Assembly (NCBI RefSeq): GCF_963675165.1
Contig: NC_087381.1
Span: forward strand, 1,426,001-1,490,000
Direction of reading: 5' to 3'
DNA length: 64,000 nt
Origin: Halichondria panicea
Lineage: Eukaryota; Porifera; Demospongiae; Suberitida; Halichondriidae
The notes below the pieces were generated by a model. That model made no database searches, was not told where the DNA came from, and saw only the letters and a list, made by a program, of their open reading frames with translations. This document shows positions 53,950-64,000 of the stretch, piece by piece (the first letter of the stretch is position 1; every line of letters begins with the position of its first letter). Made by a program: the position numbers and the translations under genes.

Positions 53950-54819
53950 ATATAAGCATGCAAGGACTGCAATTAACTGATTGCTACATACACATGCAGT
54001 ATTGAGAATGAAACCCATTGATATATGCAGTGACGGTGAGTTTCAACAATCTTGCTAATATAGTATGTTCAGACAGACTATATACGAGGTACTAAACCAA
54101 TTTGTCATAAAAAGTCTCTTAACGTATACCAGGAGCACATGCGGGGATGGAGCGTCTTACTATGCGAATTCTAGCTATGTAAAAATTATGCTATGTCAAA
54201 CTGCTAAGTGCTGCTAAGATTTTCATTGTACTTAAGATATTCACTTTCGAACGCGTTTTCGCCATGCAAACATGTACCAGAGGAGATATCACACGAGTAT
54301 CTCAATTTTTTAAGAGCATTAGCCTTGTTCCCAGGCTGAACGAGGCTATACATATGCACGAAACAAATGATCAATAAATTATAGTAGTAACAAAACATTA
54401 CATCTGAGGTACATGAGACTAAGTCAATCTTAGCCAAGCACATTCCATACATGCACGTATACCATGTGGAGGAGCCCTGTTATTTCCATGTGAAGACTCA
54501 ATACTGGTGGACTACCTATAATATAGTAGAACAATATAAGGTTGCAAGAATTGTACATCAACTATATATATGATACTGAATTATTATATCGATGACTCAT
54601 GCAGTAACAATAACTATATTTTCTGTCACTTATAAAGCTATTCAACCTCGACTAACACTGAGGGTTTTGCACTGTAGTACTCTAAGAACAAAAATAATGC
54701 TGTCTCTACCACTATAGTTGTGCACTGTGCACAAACACCTATATACTTGTATGTGAAGGGAAGCTACACTTTCAGTACAGTCAACTTTAGCATTACAACC
54801 ATGGCTCTGGAATGACACT
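53950..54819. other. Spacer, no gene
   Basis: Inverted counterpart of 38574-39482: ttactatgcgaattctagctatgtaaaaattatgctatgtcaaactgctaagtgctgctaag, ggctgaacgaggctata, then the 3' block of copy 11 (gttgtgcactgtgcacaaacacc, 54717-54740). Confidence 0.6.
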
Positions 54820-56768
54820 TCAAGCAACGGAGCCATACTTTGCATCTTTTCCAGTGGCAGAAATCAGTGGGGTATTTGGTGATGAGTAATCTGATGGATT
54901 TTCCAACCTGTGTGGAATATCACTGTCTGAAAACGACTCTTCAATTTGTGGGATTTCAGGCTGAGCTCGAAAGCTACGAAGTTTGCTGATGCACCAAGTT
55001 TTGAGTTGTTTCTTTACCAGGAGCCACCAAATAGTTACTACAAGAAAGTAGATTATCGGGATAATTCCAAGGAGTGCTAGAAATGAATAAGAAAATGTAC
55101 TGAAGTAGGAAGCTTTGATGTCCGCTTCATCTCCTGCGATTGCCATAATGAACACTCCACTCATACTTAGTAGCATGAAGGCATCTGTTATGTCGTACAC
55201 TTTGAATTCTTCCTTGTATGGTCGTAATGAAAGGTGCATAAACATGAGAGTAACTGTGACTAACGCTCCAATAGAAAAAAAATATATACTTTGCGTGACT
55301 GTGAATAGTACGAACATAATCAGCTGAAGTATGAAGTATGACACAGAAAACCATCGATAATCTCTGGTACCATTTTTTCCGTCCTTGTAGTAACCTTGGT
55401 AGCAGTTGACAAACATGTCAAGGCGTTGACGCTGAATTTTCAAAGCATTGAGACATTTCTGAAACCATTTCATTGGATATACAATCAGAAACACTATAGG
55501 AAGTATTACAATGAAAACTCCGACAAACAAAGCTACTATTGCGTACGGAAGATGTTCTTGTCCCAAGTATTCTACTGTGGCATCATAGTAAAGTACATGC
55601 TTTTTAGCGTATTCTTTGTTGTTGTCTTTCAGTACATACATTGTAGTAAATATTAGCAAATCAGTAGTAGTGTTGAGAATCTTTAAGTAGGAGAGTAAAA
55701 AGAAGGTAGCAAAAGCATTCACAATCGACCCTTCCATATCCCAGCTTTGACTAACTAAACCGAAAACCTTATGAAAAGGTCTCCCAACCAAACAACTATA
55801 CGTACATCATGGCTATGCAAACTAATGAGAAAGTAAGTCAGAATAACCAGTACCAATGGATAAAAGGCAATAGCATAATCCAAAGCAAGCACTTGTATTT
55901 GACTGATGTCCGTCGCACAAATAGGTGGAATGACAGTACGAAAGAAATCCAAATTCCAGATCCCATAGAAGCTACCTAAAGCTCTAGTAAAATTATCAAT
56001 ATAAGCTTTCCTTGAAACAACTGAAAGAAAAGCTTTTGCCGCTATGGGTGAAAAGATTCCCTGGGACACACTAATGAACAACTTCAGCAAAGGAGAATTT
56101 CCGTTAAATTTAAAGATTACGACAAAGAAAAAGAAAAATGTTAATGGAATGTAAGCAACTGCTATGTACTTGATCCAATTGTAGGTCATACTCTCTCCCG
56201 TACAGTTCATGCATTTCATTTCATACGAGTACAAGAGTGGTGAATATCCTGGTAGACACTTCCCACATAGTGTTGAATGGCGGTTCATATTTCCACAAGA
56301 GTATGAATTAAGATTGTCTGTGTCATTTGGAAGTGGATAAAACACAGTGTCCGTTTTATGTCCGCAACCATACACACATCTTCCTAGTTGAGTTTCATTG
56401 CTCTCACTATCGTAAGTCATACAATAGCAATCTAGAATGGATGTCCTGCTGATTTCAACATCACATAGTACAGAGTGAAGTGGAATGTTACTACATTCAC
56501 ATTTTCCATTTGTTGAATTACGAAACATCCAAGGATAACAATCCAGGTCATGATCTTCAATCACTCTTGAACCAATAGACTTCTTTGAGCTGAGATCTTT
56601 TATTAAACCAGTTTGTGTGGTTGGTGAAGTTTCACAGGGTATTTGTACCGTTGTCCAGCAAGTATTGTTATCCACTGCTTCAGTGTTTGCTTCTACTGGT
56701 ACAGAATTAGCAGTAGCAATCACAAGATGAGAGGAGGTTGTTAACATTAGGAGGTAATAGAACTCCAT
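54820..56768 (-). pseudogene. Multi-pass Cys-rich membrane protein, copy 11 (one frameshift)
   Basis: Class II N-terminus, nearly identical to copy 10 over the first half, with class A upstream block at 56769-56892. One base is missing at about 55784 (ctcccaacc for ctccacaacc on the plus strand), so the VVWLWRPFHK motif shifts to VVWLGDLF and stops at 55755; the rest is open to 54820. The tail is SATGKDAKYGSVA with PEIPQIEESFSDSD, as in copies 6 and 12. A Gly-Lys change gives YKDGKNGTRD, shared only with copy 12. Confidence 0.85.
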
Positions 56769-57175
56769 ATCTAAATCTTATAACTGAGGGATCTTGTTCT
56801 CTATTCGGTAAGTGTAAGCCTATTTAGTAGAGCACCAGCGTTCCACTGGTCAAGTGTATTGCTTTGGAGATGAAAGTGAAACAGTAAACAATATCATTTT
56901 ATAATAAGAATGTATCATTATTTATGTATTGCACGGAATTTTAATTATGAATACTTTGTTTTCTTTCGTCTGTATGTATAGTCAACTGAAATAGTCAATC
57001 AACTGAAATAGTCAACTTGTGTATATGCATTCAATTAAGCCCAAATAGGATAATATAGTTATAGCTGAGCTAAGGGCTAAATTATATCCTTACGCTACAT
57101 TGCGTAATACCATCATGAAAATTCCTCTGTGTGTATACCATTAATAATTATTACAAGATGTCACTAATTTAAAAT

Positions 57176-57390
57176 GCTATACCGTCTAGCGGGTAATTTT
57201 TGGAGGACAAAATATTCGTGGTTGAGCAGTATTTAGTCATTTGGTAGATAATGTTTTCGTGGTTGCTGCTTGCACTGCAGGTAAAGGTAGGCAAGGTCGC
57301 TTCATTCGTGGGTAAAATATTCGTGGTCAGACCGTCAATCACGAAAACCACGAATATTTTGCCCCACGAAAATTACCCGCTATACGGTAT
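57176..57390. mobile_element. Foldback MITE copy D
   Basis: Ends ctataccgtctagcgggtaattttt and cgaaaattacccgctatacggtata. Very close to copy C, consistent with duplication of the whole gene-plus-spacer unit. Located about 410 bp upstream of copy 11. Confidence 0.8.
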
Positions 57391-58266
57391 ATTATATAAG
57401 CATGCAAGGACTGCAATTAACTGATTGCTACATACACATGCAGTATTGAGAATGAAACCCATTGATATATGCAGTGACGGTGAGTTTCAACAATCTTGCT
57501 AATATAGTATGTTCAGACAGACTATATACGAGGTACTAAACCAATTTGTCATAAAAAGTCTCTTAACGTATACCAGGAGCACATGCGGGGATGGAGCATC
57601 TTACTATGCGGATTCTAGCTATGTAAAAATTATGCTATGTCAAACTGCTAAGTGCTGCTAAGATTTTCATTGTACTTAAGATATTCACTTTCGAACGCGT
57701 TTTCGCCATGCACACATGTACCAGAGGAGATATCACACGAGTATCTCAATTTTTTAAGAGCATTAGCCTTGTTCCCAGGCCGAACGAGGCTATACATATG
57801 CACGAAACAAATGATCAATAAATTATAGTAGTAACAAAACATTACATCTGAAGTACATGAGACTAAGTCAATCTTAGCCAAGCACATTCCATACATGCAC
57901 GTATACCATGTGGAGGAGCCCTGTTATTTCCATGTGAAGACTCAATACTGGTGGACTACCTATAATATAGTAGAACAATATAACGTTGCAAGAATTGTAC
58001 ATCAACTATATAATTATATGATACTGAATTATTATATCGATGACTCATGCAGTAACAATAACTATATTTTCTGTCACTTATAAAGCTATTCAACCTCGAC
58101 TAACACTGAGGGTTTTGCACTGTAGTGCTCTAGTAATTATGACATGTTGTCTCTACCACTATAGTTGTGCACTGTGCACAAACACCTATATACTTGTATG
58201 TGAAGGGAAGCTACACTTTCAGTACGGTCAACTTTAGCATTACAACCATGGCTCTGGAATGACACT
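57391..58266. other. Spacer, no gene
   Basis: Almost the same as 53950-54819 (agcatcttactatgcggattctagctatg; ccaggccgaacgaggctata; gttgtgcactgtgcacaaacacc at about 58164-58187). The near-identity marks copies 11 and 12 with their spacers as a recent tandem duplication on the minus arm. Confidence 0.6.
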
Positions 58267-60214
58267 TCAAGCAACGGAGCCATACTTTGCATCTTTTCCA
58301 GTGGCAGAAATCAGTGGGGTATTTGGTGATGAGTAATCTGATGGATTTTCCAACCTGTGTGGAATATCACTGTCTGAAAACGACTCTTCAATTTGTGGGA
58401 TTTCAGGCTGAGCTCGAAAGCTACGAAGTTTGCTGATGCACCAAGTTTTGAGTTGTTTCTTTACCAGGAGCCACCAAATAGTTACTACAAGAAAGTAGAT
58501 AATCGGGATAATTCCAAAGAGTGCTAGAAATGAATAAGAAAATGTACTGAAGTAGGAAGCTTTGATGTCCGCTTCATCTCCTGCGATTGCCATAATGAAC
58601 ACTCCACTCATACTTAGTAGCATGAAGGCATCTGTTATGTCGTACACTTTGAATTCTTCCTTGTATGGTCGTAATGAAAGGTGCATAAACATGAGAGTAA
58701 CTGTGACTAACGCTCCAATAGCCAAAAAATATATACTTTGCGTGACTGTGAATAGTACGAACATAATCAGCTGAAGTATGAAGTATGACACAGAAAACCA
58801 TCGATAATCTCTGGTACCATTTTTTCCGTCCTTGTAGTAACCTTGGTAGCAGTTGACAAACATGTCAAGGCGTTGACGCTGAATTTTCAAAGCATTGAGA
58901 CATTTCTGAAACCATTTCATTGGATATACAATCATAAACACTATAGGAAGTATTACAATGAAAACTCCGACAAACAAAGCTACTATTGCGTACGGAAGAT
59001 GTTCTTGTCCCAAGTATTCTACTGTGGCATCATAGTAAAGTACATGCTTTTTAGCGTATTCTTTGTTGTTGTTGTCTTTCAGTACATACATTTTCGTAAA
59101 TATTAGCAAATCAGTAGTAGTGTTGAGAATCTTTAAGTAGGAGAGTAAAAAGAAGGTAGCAAAAGCATTCACAATCGACCCTTCCATATCCCAGTTTTGA
59201 CTAACTAAACCGAAAACCTTATGAAAAGGTCTCCACAACCAAACAACTATACGTACATCACGGCTATGCAAACTAATGAGAAAGTAAGTCAGAATAACCA
59301 GTAACAATGGATAAAAGGCAATAGCATAATCCAAAGCAAGCACTTGTATTTTGACTGATGTCCGTCGCACAAATAGGTGGAATGACAGTACGAAAGAAAT
59401 CCAAATTCCAGATACCATAGAAACTACCAAAAGCTCTAGTGAAATTCTCAATATAAGCTTTCCTTGAAACAACTGAAAGAAAAGCTCTTGCCGCTATGGG
59501 TGAAGAGATTCCCTGGGACACACTAATGAACAACTTCAGCAAAGGAGAATTTCCGTTAAATTTAAAGATTACGACAAAGAAAAAGAAAAATGTTAATGGA
59601 ATATAAGCAACTGCTATGTACTTGATCCAGTTGTAGCTTGTGTTCTCTCCCGTGCAGTTCATGCATTTCATTTCATATGAGTACAAGAGTGGTGAATATC
59701 CTGGTAGACACTTCCCACACAGTGTTGAATCGCGGTTCAGTCTTCCACAAGAGTATAAATTAAGATCGTCTGTGCTATTTGGAAGTGTATAAAAGACAGT
59801 GTCTGTTTTATGTCCGCAACCATACACACATCTTCCTAGTTGAGTTTCATTGCTCTCACTATTGTAAGTCATACAATAGCAGTCAAGAATGGATGTCCTG
59901 CTGATTTCAATATCACATAGTACAGAGTGAAGTGGAATGTTACTACATTCACATTTTCCATTTATGGGATTACGAAACATCCAAGGATAACAATCCATGT
60001 CATGATCTTCGATTACCTTTGAGCCAATAAACTTCTCTGAGCTGATACCTCTTCCATTTTGTGTCGTTGATAAAGTTTCACAGGGTATTTGTATCTTTGT
60101 CCAGCAAGTATTGTTATCCATTGCTTCAGTGTTTGCTTCTACTTGTGAAGAATTAGCAGTAGCAATCATAAGATGGGAAGAGAGAGTTAACAATAGTAGG
60201 TAAAGGAACTCCAT
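58267..60214 (-). pseudogene. Multi-pass Cys-rich membrane protein, copy 12 (one frameshift shared with copy 8)
   Basis: Class III N-terminus (MEFLYLLLLTLS, SSQVEANTEAMD). The single lesion is the extra base in the run 59349-59352 (tgtattttgac on plus), at the same place and of the same kind as in copy 8 (46485-46488), with the same aberrant NTSACFGLC reading and a stop at 59273. Downstream coding is open to 58267. Also an in-frame extra Asn codon (LKDNNNKEY) and GAL preceded by FLAI. The tail and 3' flank are of the copy 6/11 type, not copy 8. Confidence 0.85.
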
Positions 60215-60500
60215 ATCTATCTCTTAGACTGACTATAATAATAATTGTTCTCTACATTCATGGAGTAGGGGTAAGTCCACTATAGTGGCACCTGCACATG
60301 ATAAGATTGTGAATGAAGTTGAATATAGTTTATAAAATAATAATCTACTAGCAAGCACCTCCTGCATGTAAGGAATGAAGTTGAAAACATAGAGTCTGTA
60401 TTTCACTTGATAGTTCATTCATGATATGGCTCGTTTTGGGAGAGTACATTTTACCAGCGTGGCTAAATAGCTTTATGATAGTGGTCCCAAATAGATTCAA
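60215..60500 (-). promoter_or_regulatory. Class B upstream block of copy 12
   Basis: Inverse of 36346-36620: cactatagtggcacctgcacatgataagattgtgaatgaagttg, tttataaaataataatctactagcaagcacctcctgcatgtaaggaatgaagttg, then tttcacttgatagttcattcatgatatggc, the uninterrupted form of the site occupied by the insertion at 43272. Confidence 0.5.
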
Positions 60501-61435
60501 AATAGACTATTAATACTGATTGTTCGAACAATACAATAGTTCGTAGATAGACTATAATTTTTATGGTTTACTTGTTTGTCGTATCAAACTTGTTTTCGTG
60601 TGTAGAATGTTGATACGGACAGGCCGGTGTAACACATATCAGCATTCCAGTGGAGTGAGTGTTGGGGACTCGGGATAGAAAGAGGGTAGAAAAGAATGTT
60701 GTTGTGGAACTAACTGATCGATTTTGCTGTTGTCAAAACGGTTGTATACACAACATTTATTATGTTAACAGTATAAAACAGCCAACAACACTTGCTTCTC
60801 ATATGTAGGTCTCAGCTTGTATGCTGCAGGTTCTTTGCCTTTAAACCTCTTCTGTCGTGATAAATGGTATCACGTGTGTATTAGCAATACCTATGGCTTT
60901 ATGTTATGTAGCTTTGACTCATCCGCCGAGGTATCAGTACCCGCGGTGCTTTCATCATACTATACCAGGCCTGAATACTTGTAATATAGCTATAGTGGGC
61001 CCACAAATAAGTTCATATCAGGAGTACATGTACTCTTGTGTATATAATTATAATTTTATATTTATAGTGAATGTTTTATCACCATTATTTATTATCGTTG
61101 TGTGGCATGTACGCGTGCTCTATAATATACATGACACTCTTTTGGAACCTACAACTTCATTTAATAGCACTATAGATAGCTATAGGCAATGTGTGTAGTG
61201 GAGGCTGCTTACACCCATAACTATTTCATCATGCGTTCCCATACCAAAATAGAATCCGAATAACACTGAGGGGGTTGCACTTTAGTGCGCTCTAGTTTTT
61301 AAGAACACAAAAACATAGTCTCTATGCATGTATACTGTGCACTGTGCACAAACACCTATTTGTGTAGGCTTAAGCTACACTTTCAGACAGTACACTCTAC
61401 TACTCAGCATACAATCATGGCTCTATACAGCACAA
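60501..61435. other. Spacer, no gene; empty TTAA site
   Basis: Inverted counterpart of 42191-43200, including tttattatgttaacagtataaaacagcc (about 60757-60784), the empty form of the piggyBac-type target, and the 3' block of copy 13 (gtgcactgtgcacaaacacctatttg at about 61337-61362). No coding potential was supported. Confidence 0.6.
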
Positions 61436-63381
61436 TTAAGCAACAGAGCCATACTTTGAATCTTTTCCTGGGGCAGAAATCAGCGAGGTATTTGATGATG
61501 AGCAATCTGATGGATTCTCTAATCGGTGTGGAATCTCCGAAAATGACTCATCAATTTGTGGGATTTCAGGCTGAGCACGAAAGCTACAAAATTTGCTAAT
61601 GCACCAAGTTTTGAGTTGTTTCTTTACCAAGAGCCACCAAATAGTTACTACAAAAAAGTAGATTATCGGGAAAATTGCAATGAGTGCTAGTACCGAATAA
61701 GAAAATATACTGAAGTAGGATGCTTTGATGTCAGCTTCATCTCCTGCGATTGCCATAATAAACACTCCACTAAGAATCAGTAGCATGAAAGCATCTGTTA
61801 TGTTATACACTTTGAATTCTTCCTTGTATGGTCGTAATGAAAGTTGCATAAACATGAGGGTAATTATGAATAACACTCCAATAGAAAACAATAGATACTT
61901 AGCGAGACTGAGAATAGTACGAACAGAATCATCTGAAGAAGAAAGTATGCCACAGAAAACTATCGATAATCTCTGGTACCATTCGTTCCATCCTTGTAGT
62001 AACCTTGGTAGCAGTTGACAAACATGTCAAGACGTTGACGTTGAATTTTCAAAACATTGAGATATTTCTGGAACCATTTCATTGGATATACAATCAGAAA
62101 CACTATAGGAAGTATTACAACAAAAACTCCGACAAACAAAGCTACTATTGCGTACGGAAGATGGTCATGTCCAAAGTATTCCACTGTGGCATCATAGTAA
62201 AGGACATACTTTATAACATATTCTCTGCTGTTCGGCTTCAGTACATACATTGTAGTAAATATTAGCAAATCAACAGTAGTGTTGAGAAATTTTAAGTAGG
62301 AGAGTAAAAAGAAGGTAGCAAAAGCATTCACAATCGATCCTTCCATATCCCAGTTTTGACCAACTAAACTGAAAACTTTATGAAAAGGTCTCCACAACCA
62401 AACAACTATACGCACATCACGGCTATGCAAACTAATGAGAAAGTAAGTCAGAATAACCAGTACCAATGGATAAAAGGCAATAGCATAATCCAAAGCAAAC
62501 ACTTGTATTTGACTAATGTCCATTGCACAAATAGGTGGAATGACGGTACGAAAGAAATCCAAATTCCAGATACCATAAAAGCTACCTAAAGCTTTAGTAA
62601 ATTTTTCAATATAAACTAATTTCTTTGAAACAACGGAAAGAAAAGCTCTTGAGGCTATAGGTGAAAAGATTCCTTGGGACAAGCCAATGAACAACTTCAG
62701 CAAAGGATAAGTTCCGTTAAATTTAAACAGGACAATGAAGAAAAAGAAGAATGTTAATGGAATGTAAGCAACTGCTATGTACTTGATCCAGTTGTAGGTC
62801 ATGTTCTCTCCTGTGCAGTTCATGCATTTCATTTCATATGAGTACAAGAGTGGTGAATATCCCGGTAGACACTTCCCACATAGTGTTGAATCGCGGTTCA
62901 TATTTCCACAAGAGTATGAATTAAGATTGTCTGTGTTATTTGGAAGTGGATAAAACACAGTGTCCGTTTTATGTCCGCAACCATACACACATCTTCCTAG
63001 TTGAGTTTCATTGCTCTCACTATCGTAAGTCATACAATAGCAATCTAGAATGGATGTCCTGCTGATTTCAACATCACATAGTACAGAGTGAAGTGGAATG
63101 TTACTACATTCACATTTTCCATTTGTTGAATTACGAAACATCCAAGGATAACAATCCAGGTCATGATCTTCGATCACTGTTGAACCAATAGACTTCTTTG
63201 AGCTGAGATCTTTTATTAAACCAGCTGGTGTCGTTGATGTAATTTCACATGGTATTTGTATCTTTGTCCAGCAAGTATTGTTATCCACTGCTTCAGTGTT
63301 TGCTTCTACTGGTACAGAATTAGCAGTAGCAATCATAAGATGAGAGGAGATTGTTAACATTAGGAGGTAATAGAACTCCAT
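61436..63381 (-). pseudogene. Multi-pass Cys-rich membrane protein, copy 13 (lesions shared with copy 7)
   Basis: Class II start. The frame is open from 63381 to a TAG at 61960-61962 that replaces the Trp after NGTRDYR, identical to copy 7. A one-base loss follows (ttgttttcta run at about 61888), also as in copy 7, after which the tail is open to 61436 (SAPGKDSKYGSVA, with a three-codon loss giving SFSEIPHRL). The first 473 residues lack copy 7's earlier breaks, so copy 7 decayed further after the two separated. The first strong membrane segments remain, but the last three or four are lost from the reading frame. Confidence 0.9.
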
Positions 63382-63505
63382 ATCTAAATCTTATAACTGA
63401 GGGATCTTGTTCTCTATTCGGTAAGCGTAAGCCTATTTAGTAGAGCACCAGCGTTCCACTGGTCAAATGTATTGCTTTGGAGATGAAAGTGAAACAGTAA
63501 ACAAT
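63382..63505 (-). promoter_or_regulatory. Class A upstream block of copy 13
   Basis: Inverse of 9130-9256 with the same core pieces (cagttataagat inverse, taagcgtaagcctatttagtagagcaccagcg, gaaagtgaaacagtaaac). The promoter role is inferred from conservation and position only. Confidence 0.5.
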
Positions 63506-63650
63506 AATAGAATGTTTCATTTATGTATTGCACGGAATTTTAATTATGAATACTCTGTTTTCTTTCGTCTGTATGTCTAGTCAACTGAAATAGTCAATCA
63601 ACTGAAATAGTCAACTTGTGTATATGCATTCAATTAAGCCCAAATAGGAT

Positions 63651-63791
63651 GTTTTCGTGGTTGCTGCTTGCACTGCAGGTAAAGGTAGGCAGGTCCCTTC
63701 CATTCGTGGGTAAAATATTCGTGGTCAGACCGTCAATCACGAAAACCACGAATATTTTGCCCCACGAAAATTACCCGCTATACGGTATATT
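63651..63791. mobile_element. Foldback MITE copy E, 5'-truncated
   Basis: Only the part from gttttcgtggttgctgcttgcactgcagg to aaattacccgctatacggtata remains. The left terminus and the spacer sequence that precedes it in copies C and D (agctgagctaagggctaaattatatcc...) are deleted; the join follows cccaaatagga at about 63650. Confidence 0.75.
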
Positions 63792-63795
63792 ATAT

Positions 63796-64000
63796 AAAGC
63801 CTCGATCCCAGGCCGAGTTTTCGCTTTTATAACGGTTAGGCGAACAACTAGGCCTGGTACTAGTTGTCTGCGCATGCGTCAGTCGTTGTCAGATTCTGAC
63901 AAATGGATATTCTCGTTCACTTTCGTGACATTTATATTCGTGTACTATCGTGTACTAGAAGTCAGTTCCCGTTTTATCATTATTGGAATCGATTGGAATG
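63796..64000. other. End of window: partial repeat with cctcga-ccaggcc motif
   Basis: gcctcgatcccaggccgagttttcgc starts a sequence not seen elsewhere in the array apart from the related motif at 22771-22797. No coding region is visible in the last 200 bases, although a gene could start beyond the window. The membrane-gene array homology ends here. Confidence 0.35.

Larger units (their letters stand above)
40000..63800. repeat. Imperfect inverted duplication covering copies 7-9 (+) and 10-13 (-)
   Basis: Gene order and spacers mirror around about 51.14 kb: copies 7 and 8 (+) with the spacer between them correspond to copies 13 and 12 (-) with theirs, apart from the 2.16-kb insertion on the left. 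The arms are not colinear throughout: the minus side has one more copy, and copies 10 and 11 each combine class II N-termini and MITE-bearing upstream spacers with other tails. The outer limits given are approximate. Confidence 0.65.

Overview
The window is eukaryotic. It is AT-rich, has spliced genes with short GT-AG introns (about 50-320 bp), CA microsatellites and many small foldback transposons. The content suggests a sponge, most likely a demosponge. The first gene encodes a secreted Calx-beta protein whose Calx-beta units are each split over two exons by phase-1 introns, the organisation known for sponge aggregation-factor genes. The multi-pass family that fills the rest of the window resembles uncharacterised families that, from memory, are expanded in sponges and cnidarians. 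The species assignment is inference.

Layout. (1) 125-8639 (+): a complete 26-exon gene for about 1,737 residues: signal peptide, two LDL-receptor class A modules, a Cys-rich module, 11 Calx-beta repeats, and a C-terminal domain that reads as the inter-alpha-trypsin-inhibitor heavy-chain C-terminal (ITI_HC_C) domain, with the Asp-Pro-His-Phe cleavage motif kept. (2) 9257-63381: thirteen copies of an intronless gene for a secretory-pathway membrane protein of about 650 residues (signal peptide, about 180-residue Cys-rich ectodomain, about 8 membrane segments, acidic Ser-rich tail). Nine copies are on + and four on -. Five read intact (13224, 27532, 36621, 48912 on +; 51384-53333 on -). Four carry one small frameshift. 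Four are clearly broken. (3) 16093-19839: a spliced KDZ-type DNA transposase gene with one frameshift. (4) Between the copies: a piggyBac-type deletion derivative, several foldback/MITE families, a retroelement gag-like insertion, hairpins, and two relics of the 3' end of the first gene.

History visible in the sequence. The 3' end of the Calx-beta gene plus the adjacent membrane gene was duplicated as a block (7846-11240 against 12371-15173), and a third relic lies inverted near 26.3 kb. The right 23 kb is an imperfect inverted duplication with its junction near 51.14 kb. Copies in opposite arms share identical lesions (40242 with 61436-63381; 45623 with 58267-60214), so some lesions predate the inversion or were spread by conversion. 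N-terminal and C-terminal classes are reassorted between copies, which points to recombination within the array.

How the genes could work together is inference only. A proteoglycan-like adhesion protein, possibly able to be cut at Asp-Pro and esterified to a glycan, lies beside a fast-turning-over family of Cys-rich membrane proteins. This is a reasonable candidate for a cell-recognition (allorecognition or immune) locus. Nothing in the sequence proves that the two interact.
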